A DNA stretch of 64,000 nucleotides from Bibersteinia trehalosi (GCF_004346205.1 NZ_SMAM01000001.1:124001-188000), one strand, 5' to 3'; counted from the first letter of the stretch, positions 8,856 through 18,657 are shown. Notes: a model not told the origin generated them from the sequence alone. Numbers and translations are program-made.

Positions 8856-10819
8856 TGTTTCGTCAAGAATTAGCAGAACGTCTTGCTGCTGGCGGAGCAA
8901 GATTTAAAGCCTTACCGACAAGTTCAAAAATTGCCTTAATTTTTTTAGTCTTTGTTGCGCTGGTAGCGATTTTTGCCCCATTGGTCGCACCTTATGATCC
9001 ATTACAAACACTACGCCCAATACAAGCACCACAAGCGGATTATTGGTTTGGGACAGATCGTTTAGGGCGAGATGTCTTTTCTCGGATTGTTTATGGGGCA
9101 CGAACTTCATTGTTTATTGGTCTCGGTGCAGTTGCTTGTGCGATTGTTTTCGGGAGTATTTTAGGGGCAACAGCGGCAACAGCCCAAAAATTTGGTAATG
9201 AAGTGATTATGCGTTCTATGGACGTATTAATGGCATTCCCTGGCATTGCACTGGCAGCAGTATTACTGGCTACTTTTGGTAATTCAGCCCCTGTTATTAT
9301 CATTACCATTGCCATTGTTTACACGCCACAGCTTGCTCGTGTTGTGCGTGCCAATGTCGTTTCTCAATGGGAAGAAGATTATGTGCGTGCAGAGCGAGTC
9401 ATCGGCGGAAGTCGAACTTATATTTTGCTCAAACATGTCGTACGTAATACCGCTGCGCCAGTATTAGTGTTTGCGACAGTGATGGTTGCTGATGCAATCG
9501 TTTTAGAAGCCTCACTCTCTTTCTTAGGTGCTGGAGTTCAACCTCCTTTCCCATCTTGGGGGAATATTCTGTCTGAAGGCCGTAATCTCGTATTAAGTGG
9601 ATTTTGGTGGGCAACAACCTTTGCTGGTATGTGCATTTTACTCACCGTACTTGCCTTAAACATTCTTGCTGAAGGGCTAACCGATGCACTGGTGAATCCG
9701 AAACTCAAACGTTCTCCAACCAATAAAGCGAAAGATGATGTCTCTAAACCGCTTTCAACCGATGTACAAGAAGCAATGGCGGAAAGCCTTGCCTTAAAAC
9801 GCTATTTGCTTAAATTACAGGAAAAAGAGACAACTCGTACTGATAGAATGGTATTAAACCCGCATGCGAAGCCGATTTTGCAAGTCAAAAATCTTTCTAT
9901 CCGTTTCCCCAATCGCTATGGCGATATTCCACTTGTGGATAACATCAGCTTTACCGTTCACGAGGGAGAAACGATGGGATTAGTAGGTGAATCTGGCTGC
10001 GGTAAATCGATCTCAGCATTCTCTATCATGGGGCTGTTACCAAAAACTGCTCAAATCACAGGGGAAATTTTATTTACGGATAGAGCAGGCAATCAGTACG
10101 ACTTATTAAAAACAGATAAGCTCAATGAGTTACGAGGACACGAGATTGCGATGATCTATCAAGATGCATTGAGTGCATTAAACCCATCAATGCGAATTAA
10201 AGATCAAATGGCACAGCTCATTTCTCGGGGAGGAAAACAGTCTGCCGAAACCTTATTACAATGGGTAAAACTTGATCCAGAGAAAACATTAAACCGTTAT
10301 CCACACGAATTATCAGGTGGACAGCGCCAACGTGTGCTCATTGCAATGGCATTAGCCCGAGAGCCTAAATTATTAATTGCCGATGAGCCAACAACAGCAC
10401 TTGATGTGACTGTTCAAGCTGAAGTGATCAAACTACTCAATGAATTGCGTGAGAAACTCGGGTTTGCGATGGTCTTTGTCAGCCACGATTTAGCCCTTGT
10501 TGCACAGATTGCTCACCATATTACAGTCATGTATGCAGGGCAAGTGGTGGAAGCAGCACCAACCACGCCACTATTAGCGAATCCAATGCACGAATATACG
10601 CGTGGTTTGCTTGGTTCGGTGCTTTCAACAGAATGCCGTGCAGAGCGCTTGTATCAAATTCCAGGCAGTGTGCCATCCCCATTTGATTTTGCAAAAGGTG
10701 ACCGCTTTGCCAGCCGTTCATTACGTCCAGATGCCAACCCAGAACAACGTCTTAAACTTGTACCAACAGGCGATCATCCACAGCATATTTGGGCATCACA
10801 TTTGGAGGATAGAGTATGA
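8855..10819 (+). CDS. Fused ABC permease and ATP-binding protein (DppC-DppD type)
   Basis: 654 residues made of two units that are separate in E. coli Dpp/Opp systems. Residues 1 to about 290 form the second permease, with family segments [17 protein letters not shown], the EAA loop ([19 protein letters not shown]) and [16 protein letters not shown] charged linker follows. From about residue 335 comes an ATPase with Walker A GESGCGKS, signature LSGGQRQRV, Walker [13 protein letters not shown] and H-loop SHD, ending in the oligopeptide-type C-terminal extension. No frameshift is seen, so the fusion looks genuine. Its stop overlaps the next start by 4 bases. Confidence 0.93.
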   Translation: MFRQELAERLAAGGARFKALPTSSKIALIFLVFVALVAIFAPLVAPYDPLQTLRPIQAPQADYWFGTDRLGRDVFSRIVYGARTSLFIGLGAVACAIVFGSILGATAATAQKFGNEVIMRSMDVLMAFPGIALAAVLLATFGNSAPVIIITIAIVYTPQLARVVRANVVSQWEEDYVRAERVIGGSRTYILLKHVVRNTAAPVLVFATVMVADAIVLEASLSFLGAGVQPPFPSWGNILSEGRNLVLSGFWWATTFAGMCILLTVLALNILAEGLTDALVNPKLKRSPTNKAKDDVSKPLSTDVQEAMAESLALKRYLLKLQEKETTRTDRMVLNPHAKPILQVKNLSIRFPNRYGDIPLVDNISFTVHEGETMGLVGESGCGKSISAFSIMGLLPKTAQITGEILFTDRAGNQYDLLKTDKLNELRGHEIAMIYQDALSALNPSMRIKDQMAQLISRGGKQSAETLLQWVKLDPEKTLNRYPHELSGGQRQRVLIAMALAREPKLLIADEPTTALDVTVQAEVIKLLNELREKLGFAMVFVSHDLALVAQIAHHITVMYAGQVVEAAPTTPLLANPMHEYTRGLLGSVLSTECRAERLYQIPGSVPSPFDFAKGDRFASRSLRPDANPEQRLKLVPTGDHPQHIWASHLEDRV

Positions 10820-11622
10820 GTATGAAACATATTGAGCCCCAGCCGATTATTGAGTTGGAAAATATCGTGGTGCAGTTCCCCTCCCGTGATGGCAACTGGT
10901 TTAACCGCAAAAAATTTACCGCGGTAGGGGGCGTGAGCCTAAAAATTAATGCAGGAGAAACCGTAGGGCTTGTGGGGCAGTCGGGGTGTGGCAAATCCAC
11001 TCTCGCTAATGTGATCATAGGCTTGCAAAAACCGACAGCAGGTTCGGTTAAATTTAACGGCTTACAAATGAAATATGGCAGTACCGAAGCACGCAAACAG
11101 TTTGGACGGCAGGTCTCGGTGATTTTCCAAGATCCCGCTACTGCACTGAATCCAAGAATGCGAGTGTTGGATATTTTGAAAGATCCGATGGATATTCATA
11201 ATATCCTTGAACCCCAAGAAAGGGAAAAACGCGTCTATGAACTACTTAATCGGGTTGGCTTACCGCGTTCGGCAGCATTGGTTGAACCTACTCGTTTATC
11301 AGGTGGGCAAAAACAGCGCGTAGCAATTGCTCGAGCATTAGCACTCAATCCCAAATTAATTGTGGCGGATGAACCAACTTCTGCGCTCGATGTATCTGTT
11401 CGGGCTCAAGTGCTTAATTTGCTTGCGGATCTGAAAAAAGAGTTAAATTTATCCATGGTGTTTATCTCCCACGATTTACAAACTGTCCGCCAAGTTTCTG
11501 ATCGCATTGTCGTGATGAATGCTGGACAAATCGTAGAGCAAGGTAGAGCAAGCGATGTTTTTGAACATCCGACTCAGGAATATACCCGCATTCTGCTTAA
11601 TGCAGCCCCATCTCTACTCTAA
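10816..11622 (+). CDS. ABC transporter ATP-binding protein, DppF/OppF type
   Basis: Second ATPase of the importer, 268 residues. Walker A GQSGCGKST, signature LSGGQKQRV, Walker B LIVADEPTSALD and the switch histidine in ISHD are all present. The ATG overlaps the previous stop, and ggaggat lies 8 bases upstream. A second ATG three codons in is possible. With the fused protein it forms the usual heterodimer of ATPases. It lacks a long C-terminal peptide-type extension. Confidence 0.93.
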   Translation: MSMKHIEPQPIIELENIVVQFPSRDGNWFNRKKFTAVGGVSLKINAGETVGLVGQSGCGKSTLANVIIGLQKPTAGSVKFNGLQMKYGSTEARKQFGRQVSVIFQDPATALNPRMRVLDILKDPMDIHNILEPQEREKRVYELLNRVGLPRSAALVEPTRLSGGQKQRVAIARALALNPKLIVADEPTSALDVSVRAQVLNLLADLKKELNLSMVFISHDLQTVRQVSDRIVVMNAGQIVEQGRASDVFEHPTQEYTRILLNAAPSLL

Positions 11623-11626
11623 TAAA

Positions 11627-11652
11627 GCAAGGGGGATTCCCCTTGTTTGCTT
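11627..11652 (+). terminator. Hairpin between the ATPase and flavoprotein genes
   Basis: Stem caagggg / ccccttg around gatt, with more A/T pairing outside. A weak T-tract follows. It probably attenuates rather than ends the transcript, because the flavoprotein gene starts 9 bases later. Confidence 0.4.
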
Positions 11653-11660
11653 ATTGATCT

Positions 11661-13244
11661 ATGAATGCGATTCAAATTACCCAAACTATCTCCGCCGATC
11701 TCTTGATTGTCGGTTCAGGCATTGCAGGCTTATCTGCCTGTGTTGAAGCCCACTCGAAAGGCTTAAATCCTACGCTAATAACAAAAACAGTGATAGGGAG
11801 TGGTGCGAGTTATTTTCCCTTGAAAGCGACATTGGGTATTCAGATTACTGGTGAACAAGATGAGGATAAATTTAGACAAGATATCGAACGAGTCGCACAG
11901 GGGCAGAATAACCCGAAAATTGTTCAAGCCTATATTGAAGATTCACCACAAGCGATTAACTTACTCTCTCGCATTGGCTTTCAGGCTTGGCTGCGTGATG
12001 ACAATCGTCCTGCCTGTTTTGCTCAACATTCACGCCCTATTTATCTGATTAACAACTGGCAACGTGCAGCACAAAAAGCAAGAGAAATTATCGCAGCCCA
12101 ACAAACGCCTGTTTATGAAAATGCAACACTACTTTACATTGCAACTGTAAACCAGCAAGTGCAAGGGGCGGTATTTTCTTTCCGAGCAAGCGGTAAAATT
12201 TGCTACATTTTTTGCAAAACATCACAAATAATTTTAGCTACTGGTGGCATTGCTGGCTTATATAAAGACAACCTTTATCCAGCCGATGTGATTGCTTCTA
12301 GTCATTATCTGGCACAGCTTGCTGGTGCAGAATTGATTAATTTAGAATTTATTCAATTTATCCCAGCTTTTGTTGAACCAAAATATAAAGTGTTATTTGG
12401 TGAGCATACGCTGAAATATGTGGAAAAAATCACGGATAGCCAAGGGAAAAACCTTTTCGCACATTTAAATCAGACAGAATTTAAACAGATGATGACAGAG
12501 CGAAGTCGCTATGCGCCATTCAGCATTGATTTTAATTGTGTTGAATTTGATTTGGTGATGATGCAGCATTTGCTTGAAAATCCACGAGCAAAAGGCATTT
12601 ATCTGCACTATTCTCCCAAACTTTATCAAGATAAAGAGGCATTTTATACGGTTTATCTCCATTGGCTCAAACAAGAAGTTGGTATTGATTTGCTCAAGCA
12701 GCCGATAGCTATCGCCCCTTTTGCACATAGTTGTAATGGCGGTGTCGTGATCGATGAATTTGCTCAAACTCGAGTAAAAGGGCTGTTTGCCGTAGGGGAA
12801 GTGGCATCTTGTATTGAAGGCGCAAATCGTTTAGGCGGTAATTCGGTGGGGGGCAGTTTGGTTTTTGCTCAGCGTGCCATACAACAGATTTTGCAAAATT
12901 TAGCTGAAAAGCCACCGCTTGTGATGAGTGAACAGAGTATAAAACAGGCAGAAGATTATTTCCGTTCGTTACAAAATCAAAACAGTGATAGAATGCTCCG
13001 TCCGAGCGATGTCTTAACGCTAATTCGCTCACAGATGGCAAATTATGCAAATGTCTATCGCACTCGTGCAAATTTGCAGGCATTAGCAAAAACGTTAGTA
13101 CAAATTGAACAAGATTTTTGCCCGATTAAACAAGCAGAATTTCACGGCATTGAAATTTATCACGCATTGAAATCCGCACAACTTATTGTGCAAGCAATGC
13201 TACAACGGCAACAGAGTTTAGGTGCACATTATCGTGCAAATTAA
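11661..13244 (+). CDS. FAD-binding protein related to fumarate reductase / L-aspartate oxidase flavoproteins
   Basis: 527 residues. The N-terminal Rossmann motif (LLIVGSGIAGLSACVEAHSKG) binds FAD. The second FAD/dicarboxylate motif is near residue 380 (GLFAVGEVASCIEGANRLGGNSVGG), as in SdhA/FrdA/NadB, with HSCNGG corresponding to the HxxMGG region before it. The family's central catalytic Arg region is not recognisable to me, so the substrate may differ from fumarate or aspartate. No NadA or NadC lies nearby, which argues against NAD synthesis. It follows the ABC importer genes directly and is probably co-transcribed, so it may reduce or oxidise the imported compound. Function is inferred from context. 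Confidence 0.75.
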   Translation: MNAIQITQTISADLLIVGSGIAGLSACVEAHSKGLNPTLITKTVIGSGASYFPLKATLGIQITGEQDEDKFRQDIERVAQGQNNPKIVQAYIEDSPQAINLLSRIGFQAWLRDDNRPACFAQHSRPIYLINNWQRAAQKAREIIAAQQTPVYENATLLYIATVNQQVQGAVFSFRASGKICYIFCKTSQIILATGGIAGLYKDNLYPADVIASSHYLAQLAGAELINLEFIQFIPAFVEPKYKVLFGEHTLKYVEKITDSQGKNLFAHLNQTEFKQMMTERSRYAPFSIDFNCVEFDLVMMQHLLENPRAKGIYLHYSPKLYQDKEAFYTVYLHWLKQEVGIDLLKQPIAIAPFAHSCNGGVVIDEFAQTRVKGLFAVGEVASCIEGANRLGGNSVGGSLVFAQRAIQQILQNLAEKPPLVMSEQSIKQAEDYFRSLQNQNSDRMLRPSDVLTLIRSQMANYANVYRTRANLQALAKTLVQIEQDFCPIKQAEFHGIEIYHALKSAQLIVQAMLQRQQSLGAHYRAN

Positions 13245-13253
13245 GAGGTTTTT

Positions 13254-13748
13254 ATGGTTGATGCAATCATTATTGGCATTATTGTTTTTTCGCTGATGGT
13301 CAGTTTATGGCGAGGTTTTATCCGCGAAGTCCTTTCGCTTGCGGGTTGGGTTGTTGCCTTTTTTATCGCCAGTAAATTTTATCCGAATTTAAGTGCTGTA
13401 TTACTTGGGTTAGATTCCCCATATTTACAGAATGAATACTTACGCAATGGTATTGCGGCTGCAATTTTATTTATTGCGGTGTTAATTATGAGCGGGATTG
13501 TGAATACCTTGCTTTCTCAATTAGCGGATAAAACAGGCTTAACAGGTACAGATCGAGTATTAGGCGCGGCATTTGGTGTACTGCGTGGTGTATTTATTGT
13601 AGCCGGTTTGCTCTTCTTTATTGGGCGATTTACCTCATTTGATCAAAGCGATTTATGGAAAGAATCACAGCTGATCCCTCATTTTGATTTTATTGTGGCA
13701 TGGTTTTTTGAACAGCTGGAAGCCAATAAACATCTCATCCAATCCTAA
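13254..13748 (+). CDS. cvpA: CvpA family membrane protein
   Basis: 164 residues with four predicted membrane helices and the family N terminus (MVDAIIIGIIVFSLMVSLWRG, then IREVLSLAGWVVAFF). In E. coli CvpA is needed for colicin V production and bile/envelope tolerance and sits before purF. Here purF is absent and cvpA follows the flavoprotein gene by 9 bases, so it may share the upstream operon. A terminator follows. Confidence 0.88.
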   Translation: MVDAIIIGIIVFSLMVSLWRGFIREVLSLAGWVVAFFIASKFYPNLSAVLLGLDSPYLQNEYLRNGIAAAILFIAVLIMSGIVNTLLSQLADKTGLTGTDRVLGAAFGVLRGVFIVAGLLFFIGRFTSFDQSDLWKESQLIPHFDFIVAWFFEQLEANKHLIQS

Positions 13749-13764
13749 TTTCAAGTTCAACAAG

Positions 13765-13806
13765 CGGCACAAATTTTGTAAAGTTTTGCAAATTGTGCCG
13801 TTTTTA
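13765..13806 (+). terminator. Terminator after cvpA, built on a variant uptake sequence
   Basis: Stem cggcacaa(a)tt / aattgtgccg followed by ttttta. The left arm starts in acaagcggc, one base away from the uptake core. Confidence 0.75.
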
Positions 13807-13975
13807 TCGTTATCTTTATTTGAGAGTGATTATAATCTTTGCCCGATTCATTCCCTTCGGGAAACGTGAGGTGAGTTTTTTCGCCTTGATAGCATTGCGC
13901 CATGTGTTAGTTAGACGACTTTAGCTGTTTCGATTCCATCGTAGGGGTTGTAATAGTTTTTAGGCAGGATTAACT

Positions 13976-15871
13976 ATGAACAAGCAATGTTTCCGCGTTA
14001 TTTTCAGTAAAACACGCCAACGTTTAGTGGTGGTCTCTGAACTCGCAAAATCAGAAGGTAAATCTAGCGAACCATCCTCTTTTTCTGTTTTGCCACTTTT
14101 TGCCAAAATTCGACCGCTTACCTTTAGCTTATTTTGTGCGCTAGGTTTTGTCATGTTTTCGGATGCAGCATTGGGCGAGACATTAATTATTCGAGCCGAT
14201 AAATCCGCCCCGAAAAACCAGCAACCCATTATCCTTTCGACCGCCAACGGCATTCCGCAAGTCAATATTCAAACCCCAAACGATAAAGGGCTTTCCCATA
14301 ATAAGTATTCGCAATTTGATGTCGCTGAAAAAGGGGCAATTTTAAATAATAGCCGAACAAATACTCAAACTCAGCTTGCGGGGCAGGTTGCGGGCAATCC
14401 TTATCTGGCACGCGGTGAGGCGAAGGTGATTTTAAACGAAGTCAATTCTAGCAAGCCTTCGGTCATGAAAGGCTATGTGGAAGTGGCAGGCAAAAAGGCG
14501 GAGGTGATTATTGCTAACCCAAGCGGTTTACATTGTGAAGGCTGTGGGATTATCAATTCAGACCGTGCGACATTAACCACAGGCAAACCGCAAATTAAAC
14601 ACGGTCATTTAGACAGTTTTGTGGTGGAAAAAGGCAAGGTGAAGGTTTCAGGCAAGGGGTTGGATAATAGCCGTGTGGATTATACGGAGATTATTAGTCG
14701 TCATGTGGAAGCCAATGCGGGCATTTGGTCGAAAAAAGAGACCCGCGTCATTACGGGGAAAAACACTGTCAAGCGGTCAGATTCCGACAAAAATTTGCAA
14801 ATTATTCACACAAAGCAAGCGCTTGCAGGGGAGTCAAAACCGCAGGTGGCCATTGATGTGGGCGAGCTGGGCGGTATGTACTCGGGCAAAATCCATTTGA
14901 TTGGCACGGAACAGGGCGTGGGCGTACGTAACGCAGGGCATATTGGGGCAAGCGCTGAGACGCTCACCATCGACAGTCAAGGGCGGATTGTAAACAGCGG
15001 CACGCTCAATGCGCAAAAGCCCGTGCAACTGACGGCGCAAAACGGCATTGATAACCAAGGCAAAATTGAAAATAAACAGGGCGATATTCAGCTTAACTCG
15101 AAAGCCGATATTCAAAATAGCGGTTCAATTGTGGCGAGAGGCGGCAATATTCAGCAACAAGCCAAAAGCGATATTAAACAACGCGGTGAAACGGTGGCAA
15201 AAGGCAATATCACCTACACCGCCCACCAAATTCACGCCGATAAAAATTCACTGATTGCCGCAGGGGTAGACGTAACCGACACTGCACAAGGCGAAGTGCG
15301 GAAGCTGGAAACTCAATCTGCGGCAGGAAAAACCATTCAGCTCACTTCTACAGAAAAAACAGCCGTACAGGGTAAAAATATCGCTTCGGGTAAAATTAAC
15401 GTTTCGGCGGCTAGCATTGATGCCAATCAGAGTCAAAACAGTGCCCATACCGTTGAATACAGTGCCAAATCGGGGGATATTCAGGCGAATAACGCCCGTT
15501 TAACGGCAGAGCTAATTCATTTAACTACGCCAAACGTACTTTCTACGCAAGGCAGTTTTTTAACGGCAAAAGCGATAAACACTTCACAACAATTCTTAAA
15601 TGCACAAAATGCGGTGTGGAAACAAACGGGCGAGCAAGATTTTCATTTAACGGGAGAGAGTGTTAATACGCAAGGGGGTGAGTTTAGCACACAAGGTAAT
15701 TTTTTCGTTAATGCTACGCAATTAGACAATAATCAAGGTACGCTAAGCAGTGGAAAATCACTCTTTTTGGATTTAAAAGGTGATTTAAATTCGGCTGATG
15801 GAACATTATTTGCAGGTGAAAATCTCACACTTAATAGCCAACACTTAAATAATGACAACGGCTTAATTTAG
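13976..15871 (+). pseudogene. fhaB: Filamentous haemagglutinin FhaB (TpsA), 5' part, cut short by an internal deletion
   Basis: 631 codons, against several thousand for intact TpsA proteins. The N terminus has an extended signal peptide region (MNKQCFRVIFSKTRQRLVVV, then SELAKSEGK), followed by the hydrophobic signal with cleavage near FSDAALG (about residue 66). Next comes the TPS secretion domain with NPYL and NPSG motifs and two cysteines (HCEGCG), then beta-helix repeats rich in N, G and Q (IQNSGSIVARGGNIQQQA). It stops at TAG 15869-15871 straight after LNNDNGLI, in the middle of the repeat region. The 3' part of fhaB then continues in another frame. No fhaC/tpsB partner lies in this window. 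An uptake core lies inside at about 14770. Probably a non-functional remnant. Confidence 0.85.
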
Positions 15872-17117
15872 TGATGGAATATTTAATATTCAGGATGTAG
15901 AAGGGCAAGAAAATCTAGACCGAATTACAAAATCAATAGTAGAACAAACAAATCATTTAGATAAACCTGATTATCAATCGTTGAGAAAAGACGTGGAAAC
16001 GGATTCATCTATTAAACGACAATTCTTTTCGAATATAGCAGGGTTTACGGATGAGGCTTATCGGACGATGTTTATCGCTGAACATAGAATGATGACTGCG
16101 GAAGTTGATGAAAAAGGAAATCCGATAAAAGATAAACAGTTGGAAAAAGCCCTAGATAATGAGGCTCGTAAAGAGATTGATAAAAAATTAAGTAAGGGAG
16201 AAATTACCCAAGCCGAATATAACAAAGAAGTTAATAAATATAAAAAAGATGAATTAGGTAAAGGTCGTAATATTTATCAGTTACGCGAAATTTCTGATCA
16301 GGAGCGAAATAACCTGCAAAAAGTAACTTATACAGATCCTCTGACAGGAAAATCGGAAACAAGGTATGTGGTGGCGTTTAACGGTATTTTTAATGACGAA
16401 AATGCAGCAGCTAAATTTGCTTGGCAAAACTATATGGCTAAAGAAAGTGAATCAGGAAAAATAGACAGCCGAATTTATAAAGATGTCTATTTTGTTCATC
16501 ATCCAGAAGCAAAAAATCCTATTTCTGAGTTATTGGTTGCAGGTTATGAAAAAATGTTTGAAGGTTCTTTTGGTAACTTATTGGGAATGGATAATTCCAG
16601 TTTACAAGCAAAAGATATTATGACTAAGTATGGTAAAGATAATCTGTTTATTGGCTCACACAGCCGTGGTACTTTAACCGTTGCTAATGCATTAAGTGCA
16701 TTAAATACCAAAGAAAATCGTGAGGCTAAACTACTATCTGATACAAAAGTTAAAATGGTTGGTCCAGCAGCAAATGTAACCAATTCAGATAATACATTAA
16801 GCCAATTACAAACAGGTTCTTCAAGAAATGAGGAAAATAAAAATGGCTCTATTCGTATTGAAAATCATAAGTTAGATCCTGTTGGTAGTTTACCGATTGT
16901 ATTGGGCGGAAATCTAGCTACGATGAATGATAATGTCCATGATAGAGGCGTAGTCAGACGAATCCTTGATATGTTCGGACCTGATTCATCTATGCATAAC
17001 TGCTATGGTTTAGGGCAGGAGCAGTGTGTAATGGATGGTTATCGTAAAGAAAACGATTTAATCATGAATAAAGAACAAACTATTTATGATTTGAATAGAA
17101 ATTCAAACAATAAATAA
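15867..17117 (+). pseudogene. fhaB: FhaB 3' part: pre-toxin region plus lipase-like C-terminal toxin domain
   Basis: Open from 15867 in a different frame from the fhaB 5' part, with no clear start codon until well inside (TTG at 15981; first ATG later). The first residues (FSDGIFNIQDVEGQENLDRI) resemble the region before toxin domains of TpsA/CdiA proteins. The toxin region has a nucleophile-elbow motif IGSHSRGTLT, then HKLDPVGSLP and then SMHNCYGLG. These supply Ser, Asp and His in the order of an alpha/beta-hydrolase lipase triad, and DPV-LP resembles class 3 lipases. I infer a lipase/phospholipase toxin. It ends 12 bases before a lipoprotein gene. As it stands it is probably untranslated unless a frameshift restores the join. 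Confidence 0.7.
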
Positions 17118-17129
17118 AGGAGAAATACG

Positions 17130-17468
17130 ATGAAAGCATTCACGGTCATTTTTAGTATTTTCCTTTTAATTGGTTGTTCATTTGGTGGGTTTAGACCTCC
17201 TCCACGATATTATGTTTGGTTTTCTAAAGACAAGACATTTGACTCATTAGTTGAATTAGTTGCTACGAGAAAGAAAGAGATGTTAGCTTGCGGAATGGAT
17301 CCAGTGCTAGGAGAAAGTGGTAATTCTAAAGTTAATTTATGTTTCGAATCAAAAGGTTGGTATTTAAAAGGTGGCCCTGTATGTGAAAATAAATTGATGT
17401 GGAATGATGAATTATGTATCAAATGGCGAGCGAAATATAGTAAACCGAATGCGAAACCATGGGGGTAA
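17130..17468 (+). CDS. Small lipoprotein, probable immunity protein for the adjacent toxin (copy 1)
   Basis: 112 residues behind aaaggag. Signal peptide MKAFTVIFSIFLLIGC has a lipobox (LIGC), so it should be anchored to a membrane facing the periplasm. The body has four conserved cysteines in ACGMDPVLGES, NLC, GGPVC and CIKW, and ends SKPNAKPWG. No database family comes to mind. Two further paralogues follow within 1.1 kb, each after toxin DNA or remnants, the layout of toxin-immunity arrays. A periplasmic lipoprotein is the usual immunity type for phospholipase toxins (for example Tle/Tli pairs), which fits the lipase-like toxin. The immunity role is inferred from position. Confidence 0.7.
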   Translation: MKAFTVIFSIFLLIGCSFGGFRPPPRYYVWFSKDKTFDSLVELVATRKKEMLACGMDPVLGESGNSKVNLCFESKGWYLKGGPVCENKLMWNDELCIKWRAKYSKPNAKPWG

Positions 17469-17492
17469 TCATTCTAGATAGTAGCCCATTAA

Positions 17493-17735
17493 GATCATGT
17501 CGGTAGCTTACCTATTGTATTGGGCGGAAATCCATCCACACTGAATGATAACCACGAAAATAGAGGAGCAATACAACGAATGATTGATATGTTCGGAGAT
17601 AACTCATCTATGCATAATTGCTATGGTCTAGGTCAGGTACAATGTATCAAAGATGGATACCGACAAAAAGGAGATTTAATGATGAATAAAGAACAAACAA
17701 TTTATGATTTAAATAGAAATCAAAACGGTAAATAA
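17493..17735 (+). pseudogene. Orphan C-terminal tip of the same lipase-like toxin
   Basis: An open stretch after a TAA, with no toxin N terminus, reads DHVGSLPIVLGGNPSTLNDN and continues to SSMHNCYGLGQVQC and YDLNRNQNGK. It repeats the last 80 or so residues of the toxin at 15867-17117 (DPVGSLPIVLGGN to the end), including the putative catalytic His but not the Ser. It is a displaced toxin tip left by duplication or recombination, of the orphan CdiA-CT/MafB-CT kind. Confidence 0.75.
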
Positions 17736-17746
17736 AAGGAGAAATA

Positions 17747-18109
17747 GTGATGAAAATATTTAGTATTATTGTTGGTGTTTTCTGTCTGATTGGATGCTCA
17801 TTCGGTGGATTTAAACCACCTCAGCCGTATTACAAATGGCGTCTTCATGACTCAATAAAATTATATCCGCCTTCACAAGAAGGTAGCTTTTTTGAATTAT
17901 TAACTCATCGTGAGAATGACATGAGATCTTGTGGTATGGATCCTGTATTAGGCGAAAGCGATAAACTTAAAGTTAATTTGTGTATGGAAAAAAAAGGATG
18001 GTATCTAGAACAGGGTCCGGTGTGTGAGGAAAAAGATGTATGGAATGAGCCAGAATGTATTAAATGGCGTGCAAAACATAGTAAACCCAATGCGAAGCCG
18101 TGGGGGTAA
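17747..18109 (+). CDS. Small lipoprotein, probable immunity protein (copy 2)
   Basis: 120 residues behind aaaggag, with lipobox signal MKIFSIIVGVFCLIGC. Clearly a paralogue of the gene at 17130: it shares SFGGF-PP, RSCGMDPVLGES, KKGWYL, GPVCE and CIKWRAKHSKPNAKPWG, with all four body cysteines. It has about eight extra residues after the N-terminal third. It follows an orphan toxin tip, so it is probably the immunity gene of that displaced variant, kept because it may protect against toxins of neighbours. Confidence 0.7.
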   Translation: MMKIFSIIVGVFCLIGCSFGGFKPPQPYYKWRLHDSIKLYPPSQEGSFFELLTHRENDMRSCGMDPVLGESDKLKVNLCMEKKGWYLEQGPVCEEKDVWNEPECIKWRAKHSKPNAKPWG

Positions 18110-18160
18110 CTCATCTGCGTATACCTCCGATGGTATTAATAAAAAGTAAGGAATGAAACT

Positions 18161-18572
18161 ATGAAAAAATTTTTTATTTTGCTAAGCCCATTGCTTCTCA
18201 GTGGATGTCTGTTAGCTACAATCTTTCCAAATGATTACTATAAATGTGCTTAGTGGATGGTGTAAAGAGAAACCAGAACGACAAAATTATGTTTGGAATC
18301 TGCGTTCTAGTGAAAATCATAGATTGCCTGCAGCTACTGATAACAACTTTATCTCTGCCTATCTAACAGTACGTAAGGAGGATATGAGATCTTGTGGAAT
18401 GGATCCAGTATCAGGTTATAGTAATGATATAGAACCTAGCTTATGTTTAGAGAAAAAAGGATGGTATTTGAAAGGTGGTCCTGTTTGTGAAAGCAGAACA
18501 AGATGGGATAATCCTAAGTGTGTATCATGGCGTTCGAAATATAGTAAACCAGATGTAAAGCCTTGGGGATAA
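18161..18572 (+). pseudogene. Third immunity-like lipoprotein gene, frameshifted
   Basis: The ATG at 18161 opens a lipoprotein signal MKKFFILLSPLLLSGC and continues to NDYYKCA, where a stop follows. The rest continues in another frame: GWCKEKPERQNYVW, RSCGMDPVSGYS, LCLEKKGWYLKGGPVCE, and the end SKPDVKPWG. Together they rebuild a complete paralogue of the two lipoproteins upstream, so a single indel near 18235-18255 broke it. A sequencing error cannot be excluded. Confidence 0.75.
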
Positions 18573-18592
18573 TGAATTAAATAATAAGTAAG

Positions 18593-18657
18593 AAGCGGTT
18601 AGATTCTCTAAAAATTTTACAATAAATTGTAAAATTTTTAAGAAATTTGACCGCTTG
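18593..18657. terminator. Inverted uptake-sequence pair with nested hairpin
   Basis: Outer arms aagcggt (18593-18599) and accgctt (18650-18656). The nested inner stem is a perfect 14-bp repeat taaaaattttacaa / ttgtaaaattttta (18609-18640) with loop taaa. It probably terminates the toxin-immunity transcript. Confidence 0.65.

Noticed and set aside
11661-13244. L-aspartate oxidase NadB
   Set aside because: It shares only the FAD motifs. The catalytic Arg region is not recognisable, and nadA/nadC are absent from the neighbourhood.
15981-17117. A free-standing toxin gene starting at TTG 15981
   Set aside because: No ribosome site precedes it, and the frame is open further upstream with FhaB-like sequence, so it is a gene fragment and not an independent gene.
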